From assembly GCA_029239355.1 (NCBI GenBank), contig JAQZAZ010000005.1, positions 62,001 through 126,000 on the forward strand: DNA of 64,000 bases. Direction: 5' to 3'. This DNA is from Sphingobacterium sp. (GTDB lineage Bacteria > Bacteroidota > Bacteroidia > Sphingobacteriales > Sphingobacteriaceae). The notes beneath the pieces were generated by a model, which worked only from the letters and a program-made list of their open reading frames with translations, had not been told where the DNA came from and did no database searches. Made by a program: the position numbers and the translations under genes. Positions 34,583 through 43,070 of this stretch are shown one piece after another (position 1 is the first letter of the stretch; the number at the start of each line of letters is the position of its first letter).

Positions 34583-36343
34583 ATGAAAAAGATAGTTTAT
34601 TTATCAATTTTAGCTTTATTGTTCACATCCTGTGAATTGAATGAATTGCCAAAATCAGAAGCAACAGAAGAGGATATTTTCGGAACTGAAAAAGGGCTGA
34701 AGAATTACAGTAACTCTTTTTACCGTAATATTACGTCAGGCAACGATGCCTATAAAGGTGATGCAATGGCGGATTATGCTGCTGTTAACAGCTTAAATAA
34801 TTTTATTACCGAAGGAGCATATAACAGGGAAGTGGAGGAGTTAAAAAGCCTTTGGACATGGACAACATTGCGTAATATTAATCAGATGATCGCAAAATGT
34901 ACCAGTCCCAATCTAAGCGACCCGGTCAAAAACAATTACATCGGCTTAGCTCGTTTTTTCAGGGCTTGGTTTTATTATGAGAAGGTCGTTCGTTTTGGTG
35001 ATGTGCCTTGGGTGGACCATCCTCTTGCCGTCGATGAAGAAGCTATTTTAAAAGCACCTCGCGATTCCAGGGAAGTGGTTATGAAACGTATTATGGAAGA
35101 TCTTGATTTTGCGTATGAAAATATAACAGATGCACCCGGAGATGGTACTACGGTGAACAAATGGACTGCACTAGGACTAAAAACACGAATTGCTTTGTTT
35201 GAAGGTACTTTTCGCAAGTACCATCATTTGACGCTGGCAACAAAGCCCGAAACTTTCTTTCAATATGTCGTGGATGCTGGTAAGATCCTAATGGAAACGG
35301 GGCCTTATCGTCTTCATGTCGCATCTGACCCTAAAATATCACAACGCGAACTTTTCATCAGCGAACAACCGATGAAAGACGAGGTGATGCTGGCAGTGGC
35401 ATTTAGTAAAAATCAGGCTTTGATGAATGATGCAAATTGGTGGTGGACTTCGGCCACTTACGGCCCGCGGCTGAGCCTCGTCCGTCCATTTATCAATACA
35501 ATTTTAAATGCAGATGGATCGTCTTATACCGACCGTCCAAATTATGAGAGGGAAGAGTTTTACGAGGAATGTCAAAATAGAGACCTGCGTCTGGCTCAAT
35601 TGATCCGGACCCCGGGCTATAAGCGTGCAGGTAAGGCTGCGCCACCTAATTTCGCAAGTTATACCTATACGGGATATCAACCCATCAAATATGCACTGGA
35701 TGATCCGTACTACGACAATGGTGGATTCAATACGAATGCCTTACCTTTGATGCGGTACGCAGAGGTGTTACTGAATTATGCGGAAGCGAAAAAAGAGTTG
35801 GGGACTTTCAACGATACGGATTGGTCAAAGACCATTGGCGCGCTACGGACACGAGCTGGAATTTCGGGCGGAGCCAATGTGTTACCAACTAAAGTGGATA
35901 CATATTTGAAAAATACATTCTTTCCGGACATCTCTGATCCTGTACTGCTAGAGATCCGTCGCGAAAGACAGGTCGAGTTGGCATTGGAAGGATTTCGATT
36001 TAATGATCTGAAACGATGGAAGCGTGGCGAACTTATGGCCAATTTACAATGGACAGGTATCTATATCCCTGCATTGGAAAAACCAATGGACCTCGATCGT
36101 GACGGTACTCCTGATGTATTGTTTTATGATGCAAGTAGGCCTGAACCGGCTGTGCAGGGAGTCACCAAAGTCAAATTGGGAGGAGAAAAGAATTCACAGA
36201 CAATGACGACTGATAACCATCTGCAATGGGGAAAGGCAATGAGTAGAAAGTGGGACGACAATGGTAAACAATATCTCTATCCGATTCCATCTTCGGCGCT
36301 TGTCTTAAATGATAAGCTAGGACAAAATCCGGGCTGGGAATAG
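34583..36343 (+). CDS. SusD/RagB-family surface glycan-binding lipoprotein
   Basis: 586-residue SusD partner of the preceding SusC. Lipoprotein signal with Cys17 (LLFTSC). Typical helices: ARFFRAWFYYEKVVRFGDVPWV, LPLMRYAEVLLNYAEAKKEL, IRRERQVELALEGFRFNDLKRWK, and C-terminal QNPGWE. Begins 11 bp after SusC, so a two-gene operon that ends at a strong terminator. Confidence 0.95.
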   Translation: MKKIVYLSILALLFTSCELNELPKSEATEEDIFGTEKGLKNYSNSFYRNITSGNDAYKGDAMADYAAVNSLNNFITEGAYNREVEELKSLWTWTTLRNINQMIAKCTSPNLSDPVKNNYIGLARFFRAWFYYEKVVRFGDVPWVDHPLAVDEEAILKAPRDSREVVMKRIMEDLDFAYENITDAPGDGTTVNKWTALGLKTRIALFEGTFRKYHHLTLATKPETFFQYVVDAGKILMETGPYRLHVASDPKISQRELFISEQPMKDEVMLAVAFSKNQALMNDANWWWTSATYGPRLSLVRPFINTILNADGSSYTDRPNYEREEFYEECQNRDLRLAQLIRTPGYKRAGKAAPPNFASYTYTGYQPIKYALDDPYYDNGGFNTNALPLMRYAEVLLNYAEAKKELGTFNDTDWSKTIGALRTRAGISGGANVLPTKVDTYLKNTFFPDISDPVLLEIRRERQVELALEGFRFNDLKRWKRGELMANLQWTGIYIPALEKPMDLDRDGTPDVLFYDASRPEPAVQGVTKVKLGGEKNSQTMTTDNHLQWGKAMSRKWDDNGKQYLYPIPSSALVLNDKLGQNPGWE

Positions 36344-36367
36344 TATGAAACCTTAATCTATATACCG

Positions 36368-36408
36368 AAAAAGGGGACTGGAGTTTAGCTCAAGTCCCCT
36401 TTTTTTTT
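36368..36408. terminator. Bidirectional intrinsic terminator
   Basis: Arms GGGGACT (36373-36379) and AGTCCCC (36393-36399), extended by A-run and T-run flanks, form a strong hairpin. The fucosidase stop codon (36407-36409) overlaps its right edge, so the same element ends SusD and the fucosidase from both sides. Confidence 0.9.
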
Positions 36409-37816
36409 ACCTCCGCTCCTGATAAACACCGACTTCATTCACTACTGCGCGTTCTTTTTCTGGTCGGATACTGAAACGCAATTTTTGTCCCAAAACCTCA
36501 TCAAAACGGAAGATCTTGATACGTCCCTGTGTCACTGGGGTTACTGCAAGCGGATACCATTTACCGTCCTTTAAATAGCGTAAGCTATAAGTGGAAGGAT
36601 TGTCTTTGCCTTCGGTAAGGACAATGGTATTGAAGGTTTTGCCGCGCTCAAAATCCAGTTCATACCAGACTTCGCCTTTGGTTGCGGAATTGGATACCCA
36701 GGCGCTTCCAAAATTGTCGTCATTGGCAAAATCCATAATGCTCATGTCTTCACTCCAACTGCTATTGGAGGGAATCTGTCTGGCAATGTTATGATCTATA
36801 ATTGGCGCCTGGTAATTAGGTAATGCCGTGTAATTTGGTGCTTTCTTATAGAGTGTTCCGATGGTTTTTAATGCCTCCAAGGCATTTTGGTCTATCAGGC
36901 CGTCGCTGTTTGGTGCGACATTGAGCATAAAATTGCAATAGGCTTCGTTGTAAGGAATAACGAATTTCTCTACAAGTTCCTTCACATCTTTTACTGCTGT
37001 TGTCGGAAAGCTTGTCTTCCAAAACCAATTTTGCTGTAAGGGCAAACAGGCCATGGCTGGCAATTTATTATGCTCTTTGGAGATAAACTGTCCTGCCCCC
37101 TGCTCATAGGATTTGATATCAGTGTAGAATAAGGCGTCGCCCGGATATTTAGCCGAATTGAGATCCATCAACAGGCATTTGGGCTGTAGGGACTTGACCA
37201 GGTAATAAATATCATCAAATGGTACATCATCATAGGAGATCCGTGACCAAGGGGCATCCCAACCGTCAATCACTAGTGCATCAATCTCCCCATATTGTGT
37301 CAGCAATTCAGTGAGCTGATCTTTGATCAATTGGATATGGGCCTTGGTAATGGTATGTGGACGGATCCCTTGGTGCATGTCAAGGATAGAATAATAGAGC
37401 ATTACGCGTAAACCATTTTTACGGAAGGCTTCAGTAAATTCCTTAACTACATCGCGGTGTAATGGGGTGTTCATGACGTTGTAATCCGTGGTTTTGGTGT
37501 TCCAGATTGGGAAACCGCTGTGATGTTTTGTCGTAAGACAGCCATAGGTCATATTGGCTGACTTGGCTGCCTTGGCCCATTGATCTGCATTGAGTTTCGG
37601 TGATTTGAACAGTTCCAAAGGGGCATTGGGATCGGACCAATCTTGCTCCATAAAGGTCGGCATCCCATAATGGATAAACATCCCAAATCCTAGATTGACA
37701 AAATCAAGCTGGCTTTGCTGAAGTACTTTATTGGAAAAGTTAGTCTGCGCAAATAGGGTATTGCTCAATAAAAGGTAACAGATACAGTAAAATAGGCGTT
37801 GTGAAATTCTAGACAT
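36407..37816 (-). CDS. GH29 alpha-L-fucosidase, exported, with C-terminal F5/8-type domain
   Basis: Removes alpha-L-fucose from glycans in the periplasm. Signal peptide 1-23. The GH29 fold is evident: FGMFIHYG, LTTKHHSGFPIW, KEFTEAFRKNGLRVMLYYSI, the nucleophile Asp184 in ALVIDGWDAPW, and LNVAPNSDGLID. The last ~140 residues form a galactose-binding (F5/8 type C) module. Length 469 aa is normal. A candidate -7 box TACCTTTA lies on the minus strand at 37846-37839, with TTG at 37864-37862 as -33, and four tandem CYTAAT boxes just upstream, shared with the OmpR-type system transcribed away from it. Confidence 0.94.
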   Translation of the reverse strand: MSRISQRLFYCICYLLLSNTLFAQTNFSNKVLQQSQLDFVNLGFGMFIHYGMPTFMEQDWSDPNAPLELFKSPKLNADQWAKAAKSANMTYGCLTTKHHSGFPIWNTKTTDYNVMNTPLHRDVVKEFTEAFRKNGLRVMLYYSILDMHQGIRPHTITKAHIQLIKDQLTELLTQYGEIDALVIDGWDAPWSRISYDDVPFDDIYYLVKSLQPKCLLMDLNSAKYPGDALFYTDIKSYEQGAGQFISKEHNKLPAMACLPLQQNWFWKTSFPTTAVKDVKELVEKFVIPYNEAYCNFMLNVAPNSDGLIDQNALEALKTIGTLYKKAPNYTALPNYQAPIIDHNIARQIPSNSSWSEDMSIMDFANDDNFGSAWVSNSATKGEVWYELDFERGKTFNTIVLTEGKDNPSTYSLRYLKDGKWYPLAVTPVTQGRIKIFRFDEVLGQKLRFSIRPEKERAVVNEVGVYQERR

Positions 37817-37838
37817 AATTTGCTAATTTGTTATCCGG

Positions 37839-37907
37839 TAAAGGTACGATGCAATAGATCGCAATATGCTTAATGGAAACCTAATGAATGCCTAATAAAA
37901 GCTTAAT
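37839..37907. promoter_or_regulatory. Divergent promoter with four CYTAAT direct repeats at 11-bp steps
   Basis: CTTAAT (37869-37874), CCTAAT (37880-37885), CCTAAT (37891-37896) and CTTAAT (37902-37907) are tandem direct repeats whose TAAT cores fall at exact 11-bp intervals. They lie directly upstream of the candidate fucosidase -33 (37862-37864) and -7 (37839-37846) boxes. Direct repeats at 11 bp are the usual target of OmpR/PhoB-type regulators, one of which is encoded next door. The repeats may control both directions. Confidence 0.6.
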
Positions 37908-37946
37908 AGCTGCCCTGAATAGCTAAATAGATGTTATTTTTAAACC

Positions 37947-39365
37947 ATGAACAGCGCTGATAGAAATATACATCCTTGGGTATTTGGAACAAGTTTTTTG
38001 ATTTTGATGGCCGTGATCGGCTTCCTAATATTCAAGACTTACCAATTGGAAGACAAAAATTATCAGATCGGACAGCTCAATTTGATCCAGAATGCTTATG
38101 GTGCAGCAATCATGGACGACAAGATTTTTCCGGGAGGGGATGCGGTATTCCAGACGGCATTGGTGCCTTATTTACCGTCATGGTTTACTAAGGTGATGAA
38201 GCAGTCGCCCGATGTACAACAGTATGGTGAGCAACGGATGGAGCTGTTTCTCACTGATATGCGCAAACAGCAGACGCTAGACAGCGTCTTTCAGCGGATC
38301 GTACTCCAACAGCAGCTCGATTCTGCATTGGTCTATTTGTTCCATTTTGATAAGCTAGAACTCTACAATCAAACGGATAGCACCTGGAAAGTCGTTTATG
38401 AAAACGCTAGTGACAACAAGAAGGGCAGCATCAGTGGCTCACTCAGGAGAGCTTCACCCAATAATAGGGTATTTCAGTTGGCCGTCAGCGACAGGGCTCC
38501 GATCCCTTACCGTTTTACCTATAGCCTATATGTGGATTATGAAAATCGGAACTGGCGGATCATCCAGCATATGGCTCCCGTATTTTTGCTTTCCTTGGCT
38601 TGTATTGGCGTTATTGTACTGTTGAGTTACCGAACTTATGAAAATTGGATAAACCAACGTAAACTAGCTGACTTGAAAACAAGTTTCTTGAATCACATGC
38701 GGCATGAATTTAATACACCATTGACAACAATTTTGATCAGCGCACACAGCCTGATCGATCGAGAAGCTAATCCAGAAAATAAAGAGGTAGCTCAATTGGG
38801 ACGCGTGGTCGAAAGGCAAGCAAAACGGCTCAAGGACTATTTTGAACAGGTAATGGGATCTGTCGCTCTACAGGAACAGCAGGCAAAAATTGTACAGGTT
38901 CCCCTTGATTTATTTACAATGGAGATTCTGGATGAATTGCGTCTGCGCTACCAAGGAGAAATCGAAATCGACTATGAACCCCTCGGACAGGATCTGATGT
39001 TGCAGTTGGACGAAGGGTATTATTTCTCAGTACTGGACAATTTGATCTCGAATGCCGTCAAATTTAACGACCATTCCACCAAAACCATTCAATTCAGCTG
39101 GGCACAGAATGCTGAACAATATTGCCTCAAAATTGAGGATAATGGGCGAGGAATTGCCCCGACGGATAGGAATGCATTATTTACGGCTTTCTATCGTGGG
39201 CAGTCTTCGGGTGGTAAGCCCGGACTTGGGTTGGGGTTATACTACGTAAAAACTTGCTTGGAGCGATTAGGTTGGACAATCAGCGTGGAAAACAAGCCAA
39301 GTGGCGGTACTATTTTTTATATTTACATTGATAATGGATCTTTCAATAGCAAAAAACAGGATTGA
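37947..39365 (+). CDS. Sensor histidine kinase (HisKA type)
   Basis: 472-residue membrane kinase. One transmembrane helix near 12-30, a periplasmic sensor of about 175 residues, a second helix near 209-230 (MAPVFLLSLACIGVIVLLSY), HisKA with FLNHMRHEFNTPLTTILISAHS, and a HATPase domain (LDNLISNAVKFND, IEDNGRGIAP, GKPGLGLGLYYVKT). The sensor does not match a domain I recognise. The response-regulator gene overlaps its 3' end by 32 bp. Confidence 0.92.
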   Translation: MNSADRNIHPWVFGTSFLILMAVIGFLIFKTYQLEDKNYQIGQLNLIQNAYGAAIMDDKIFPGGDAVFQTALVPYLPSWFTKVMKQSPDVQQYGEQRMELFLTDMRKQQTLDSVFQRIVLQQQLDSALVYLFHFDKLELYNQTDSTWKVVYENASDNKKGSISGSLRRASPNNRVFQLAVSDRAPIPYRFTYSLYVDYENRNWRIIQHMAPVFLLSLACIGVIVLLSYRTYENWINQRKLADLKTSFLNHMRHEFNTPLTTILISAHSLIDREANPENKEVAQLGRVVERQAKRLKDYFEQVMGSVALQEQQAKIVQVPLDLFTMEILDELRLRYQGEIEIDYEPLGQDLMLQLDEGYYFSVLDNLISNAVKFNDHSTKTIQFSWAQNAEQYCLKIEDNGRGIAPTDRNALFTAFYRGQSSGGKPGLGLGLYYVKTCLERLGWTISVENKPSGGTIFYIYIDNGSFNSKKQD

Positions 39366-40050
39366 TATCCTCCTGATCGAAGATGAACCCGATCTGGGTG
39401 AGGTTTTTTCGCGCTATCTCCGCTACAAGGGATTTAGCGTGGTATGGACCTGTACGGCGAAAGCTGGACTGCAAGCTTTTCGGGAGGATATAATTAAATT
39501 GCTGATTATAGATGTGCAACTGCCGGACGGAAATGGTTTTGATCTCGCTCAGGAGATTTTGCAGCTCAAAGTAGGACAGCCAATTTTCTTTTTGACAGCA
39601 CTGCACGAACGAACTTCTCGTCTCAAAGGATTGTCTTTAGGTGCCGTGGATTACATTGCCAAACCCTTTGACATGGACGAAATACTGCTCAAGATCCGCA
39701 ACTTATTGACTGTAGCCACTGCTCCAGTAACGGAAACAGTGCGTGAGATTGGGCTGCAGATCGGTCAGCTATCGCTCGATATGGAACGTTACAGTTTGAC
39801 TGACCGTCAGGGAAAAACACAAAAGTTGACCATCCGTGAAGCGGAACTGCTGCGCCATCTGATTTTAAATAAAAACCTGTTAGTTTATAAAAAAGATCTC
39901 TTGTTGCTATTCTGGGGCAACACAGATTTTTTTAATGGCAAAAGTCTGGAGGTTTTTATCTCGCGTATTCGTAAATTGCTCCAAGTCGATAAGATGCTCC
40001 ATATCGAAAGTATTTATGGGGCAGGCTATATTTTACATGAAAATAAATAG
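39334..40050 (+). CDS. OmpR-family response regulator
   Basis: Receiver plus winged-helix regulator, about 238 aa. I start at the ATG at 39334 (MDLSIAKN...), because the frame before it reads through the kinase gene and is not needed. Phospho-acceptor Asp in LLIIDVQLPDGNGF, switch residues in FFLTALHE, and conserved Lys in DYIAKPFDMDEI. The C-terminal Trans_reg_C domain contains KLTIREAELLRHLILNKN and VFISRIRKLL. The best candidate to bind the 11-bp repeats upstream of the kinase. Confidence 0.93.
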   Translation: MDLSIAKNRIDILLIEDEPDLGEVFSRYLRYKGFSVVWTCTAKAGLQAFREDIIKLLIIDVQLPDGNGFDLAQEILQLKVGQPIFFLTALHERTSRLKGLSLGAVDYIAKPFDMDEILLKIRNLLTVATAPVTETVREIGLQIGQLSLDMERYSLTDRQGKTQKLTIREAELLRHLILNKNLLVYKKDLLLLFWGNTDFFNGKSLEVFISRIRKLLQVDKMLHIESIYGAGYILHENK

Positions 40051-40062
40051 GTTTAGAACAGT

Positions 40063-40647
40063 ATGATGTACGAAAATATCCTTAACAATGTATCCAAGTG
40101 TATAACGTTGACAGACGAAGAAACAACACAGTTTACCGACTTGCTGACCGTACGCAAAGTTCCTAAGAAAACCATGTTGTTACAGGAGGGTGAGATCTGT
40201 CAGTTTGAAGGGTATCTTCAAAAAGGTTGTGTACGAGTTTATTATCTTGATGAAAATGGCTTTGAAGTAACGTTGGCCTTTGCGGTCGAAGACTGGTGGA
40301 TCAGTGATATTGCCTCCTTCCATTACCATACAGCTTCGAGCCTGTACATGGAAACATTGGAAGAATGTGAATTCCTTATGCTAACACCTGAGACCAAGGA
40401 AAAACTGCTGGAAATTGTTCCAAAGTTTGAACGGGTTTTTCGCATGCTGGTACAGCGTAGGCTCGCCGTGCTGCAAAATAGGCTAATTCACACCATGGCT
40501 AAACCTGCCGCTGATCGTTATCTTGAATTTATTGGTTTATACCCGACGATATCGCAACGAGTACCGCAATATTATATTGCATCTTATCTGGGTGTTTCAC
40601 CCGAATTTGTAAGTATCATACGCAAGCGGCTCGCTGCAAAAAAGTAG
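40063..40647 (+). CDS. Crp/Fnr-family transcriptional regulator
   Basis: 194-residue member with a cyclic-nucleotide-binding-type beta barrel (MLLQEGEICQFEGYLQKGCVRVYYLDENG) and a C-terminal HTH (ASYLGVSPEFVSIIRKRLAAK). It starts 12 bp after the response regulator, so it is likely in the same operon. No Fe-S Cys cluster, so not a classic FNR. Ligand unknown. Confidence 0.9.
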   Translation: MMYENILNNVSKCITLTDEETTQFTDLLTVRKVPKKTMLLQEGEICQFEGYLQKGCVRVYYLDENGFEVTLAFAVEDWWISDIASFHYHTASSLYMETLEECEFLMLTPETKEKLLEIVPKFERVFRMLVQRRLAVLQNRLIHTMAKPAADRYLEFIGLYPTISQRVPQYYIASYLGVSPEFVSIIRKRLAAKK

Positions 40648-40669
40648 TTGTCTAAGCAGTCAAAGAAAA

Positions 40670-41491
40670 ATGATTATGAGTATTGAAGAAAAAGATTTTG
40701 GAAAGGCCTTTTTGTATTCCTGTTATGTGGATAAAGTATTTGGTCATGAACAGTTTATTCCTGAACATGTGGTGCTGTTCCAGATGTCGGGTGAAACACA
40801 TTTTGACCACGAAAAGGGAAAACTGGTGACCAGGGAAGGGCAAATATTGGTCGCTCGGAGAAATCAATTCGCCAAGGCCTTCAAACATCCTACGAACAAC
40901 TCGGCTTATCAGTCTATTTCAATTATGCTCCATGCGGACAGACTTAAGAAATATGCCTTAGACCACCAGTTTTCTTCCAATAAAAAGCAACAGACGGATA
41001 CAAATATCATCCTGGAGGGAGATGTCTTTCTCAAAAGTTATTTTGAGTCACTAGCGCCTTATGCGGAGGCTTCGGATCTAGTAAGCCCTCAGATGGAGAC
41101 CATCAAAATCTATGAATTGATCACATTACTCTTGGAGAGATACCCATCCTTAAAAGACTTGTTGTTTGATTTTTCGGAGCCGTTTAAAATTGATCTGGAG
41201 GAATTTATGCTAAAGAATTATAAGTACAATGTCCCTTTAGAGAATTTTGCCAAATTATCCGGTCGGAGCCTGGCGAGTTTTAAACGCGATTTTGAAAAGA
41301 TATTCCGCACATCACCCCGCAAATGGCTGAAGGAGAAACGTCTTTCGGAGGCCTATTATCTTATTGAAAATAAACGGAAAAGACCTGCGGATATCTATTT
41401 GGATCTTGGCTTCGAAAACTTATCTCATTTCTATGCTTCTTTTAAAGAAAAGTTTGGGATAACGCCGGCAACAATCCATTCAATTGTCTGA
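40670..41491 (+). CDS. AraC-family transcriptional regulator
   Basis: 273-residue regulator. The first ~165 residues are a cupin-like sensing domain (HVVLFQMSGETHFDHEKGKLVTREGQILVARRNQFAKAF); the C-terminus is an AraC HTH (PLENFAKLSGRSLASFKRDFEKIF and YLDLGFENLSHFYASFKEKFG). A second ATG at 40676 is equally possible. Starts 22 bp after the Crp gene on the same strand; it converges with the MBL gene. Confidence 0.9.
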   Translation: MIMSIEEKDFGKAFLYSCYVDKVFGHEQFIPEHVVLFQMSGETHFDHEKGKLVTREGQILVARRNQFAKAFKHPTNNSAYQSISIMLHADRLKKYALDHQFSSNKKQQTDTNIILEGDVFLKSYFESLAPYAEASDLVSPQMETIKIYELITLLLERYPSLKDLLFDFSEPFKIDLEEFMLKNYKYNVPLENFAKLSGRSLASFKRDFEKIFRTSPRKWLKEKRLSEAYYLIENKRKRPADIYLDLGFENLSHFYASFKEKFGITPATIHSIV

Positions 41492-41619
41492 TAAGCTTCT
41501 TTGCTTTCACAGGTGCCAATGGGAGTCATAGCTGCGAAAGAATCGCATGACCTAGCCTAGTTTCTCGTTTCCTAACCTTTTTTGGTAGGAAGTTGCCGCG
41601 CAATACCCGCATATAGCCC

Positions 41620-42756
41620 TCATCGGTTCCACCAATAACTGGTTTCGTTATGCTCATGGTCGAGGTCAACGACTTCGCCGATGCGTGGGGTAATCAATGT
41701 TTGCTGTTGCTTTAATGCTTCTTTCGAAATACGCTCCAGAGGTTCATACCAGGCGTGGTTAGCAAGGACAAATTTGGAGGAATGAACGGGCAGTAGCTTC
41801 GCCGCCTGTAGATCCTTTGCCGCCTGAACCACTTCTTCGGGCATCATATGGATGTATTTCCAGCTCAGATCATATTGCCCATTTTCAAGGATAGCCAAAT
41901 CAAATGGGCCTAACTTATCACCGATTTCTTTAAAATGAGTATCATAACCACTGTCACCACCCAAATATAGTTTTCGGCTTGGCGTCTCGAGGACATAGGA
42001 AGCCCAGAGGGTATTAGCCGACCAAATGCTACGGCCTGAAAAATGCCGTGCAGGTGTGACCGTTACTTGAAAACCATCGCCTAGGTCCACTTGGTCCCAC
42101 CAATCTTTTTCGATAATTTGATCGTTTCGGTAGCCCCAATATTCCAAGTGTTCACCAACTCCCAATCCAACGATAATTTTTCCGACACGGGGTTGCAGTG
42201 CTTTAAGCGTTTTGTAATCCATGTGATCGTAATGGTCGTGTGAGATAAAAAGATAATCAATGGATGGCAGGGCATCAGCTAGTGCATCCACTGTTGTTAC
42301 ATCAGTTCCTAGAAAAGCTCTACCAGTACCAGGTATGGGCGATATACTACCACTTAATACCGGATCAACAAGGATGATTTTACCATCTATACGCAGCAGA
42401 TAGGAGGAGTGTCCCAGCCAGACCAAACTATGGGATTGAGCGGATATAAGCTCCCAATTGATAGGAACAGAAGGGACTTTCTGTTTGGGGCTGGTCTCCT
42501 TGGATTTTTTAAAGAAATAATCAGTTAAGGCTATCTTCCAGCTTTGTGTCAGCTGGGGTGTGGGGCTGCTATTACGAAATTTACCATCTTTGAATTGCTT
42601 GGATAGTTCAATACGCTTAAGTCTTTCGCCTGAAGGCCTTTTGCCAAATTGAGGATGCATCATATAAAGGGTGATTAATCCGACGAGAACAACAAGCGCT
42701 AGGGCTGACCATTTTAAAATTCGGAAGAAGCCTGTTAGCTTGTAATTTGTTTTCAT
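41620..42756 (-). CDS. Membrane-anchored MBL-fold metallohydrolase (NAPE-PLD/UlaG-like)
   Basis: 378-residue metallo-beta-lactamase-fold hydrolase tethered by an N-terminal transmembrane helix (about 11-30). The motif FISHDHYDHMD (HxHxDH) and later Asp in LGGDSGYD provide the dinuclear metal site; the C-terminal His is in LPVHSSKF. The closest described group includes NAPE-hydrolysing phospholipase D and L-ascorbate-6-phosphate lactonase (UlaG); which substrate applies is unknown. A perfect TAACTTTG -7 match lies on the minus strand at 42783-42776, 20 bp before the start, but no clear -33. Confidence 0.9.
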   Translation of the reverse strand: MKTNYKLTGFFRILKWSALALVVLVGLITLYMMHPQFGKRPSGERLKRIELSKQFKDGKFRNSSPTPQLTQSWKIALTDYFFKKSKETSPKQKVPSVPINWELISAQSHSLVWLGHSSYLLRIDGKIILVDPVLSGSISPIPGTGRAFLGTDVTTVDALADALPSIDYLFISHDHYDHMDYKTLKALQPRVGKIIVGLGVGEHLEYWGYRNDQIIEKDWWDQVDLGDGFQVTVTPARHFSGRSIWSANTLWASYVLETPSRKLYLGGDSGYDTHFKEIGDKLGPFDLAILENGQYDLSWKYIHMMPEEVVQAAKDLQAAKLLPVHSSKFVLANHAWYEPLERISKEALKQQQTLITPRIGEVVDLDHEHNETSYWWNR

Positions 42757-43070
42757 CTTAACGTGTTTTACAATACAAAGTTAGGCGGACGAGCTATCGA
42801 TTGTTTTCGTGTGAAGCTCAATTTTTATATTGCGTACGGCTCATTATGTTGTCTACGGTTTATCAGTATATGCAACTTTGTTGGAGATAGGGGGAATCGT
42901 AGCTTTTTGTAACTTTTAAAAAGTTAAACTGTATGCTGCAATATAGCCTGTCCAAAAAGTTTAAGAAGGATATTGGATGTTCTCTTTACCTTCTTAAAAT
43001 TTCATCAAAAAAAACTAACTTTAGCGGCGAAGCCTTGGTTTCCATAAATCCAATAATCACTTAATTCATT
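42757..43070. promoter_or_regulatory. Divergent control region with AACTTTT/AAAAGTT palindrome
   Basis: 314-bp gap between the MBL gene (-) and the GH92 gene (+). The MBL gene has a TAnnTTTG-type -7 box (minus strand, 42783-42776). A 15-bp palindrome AACTTTT-A-AAAAGTT lies at 42911-42925. TAACTTTA (43016-43023) is a candidate -7 for the glycosidase, lacking a -33. No ORF or RNA gene is evident. Confidence 0.4.

Noticed and set aside
41525..41551. Interrupted hairpin (GTCA/TGAC plus TGCGA/TCGCA) between convergent AraC and MBL genes
   Set aside because: Short arms with an asymmetric internal bulge and no T-run; not good enough to call a terminator.
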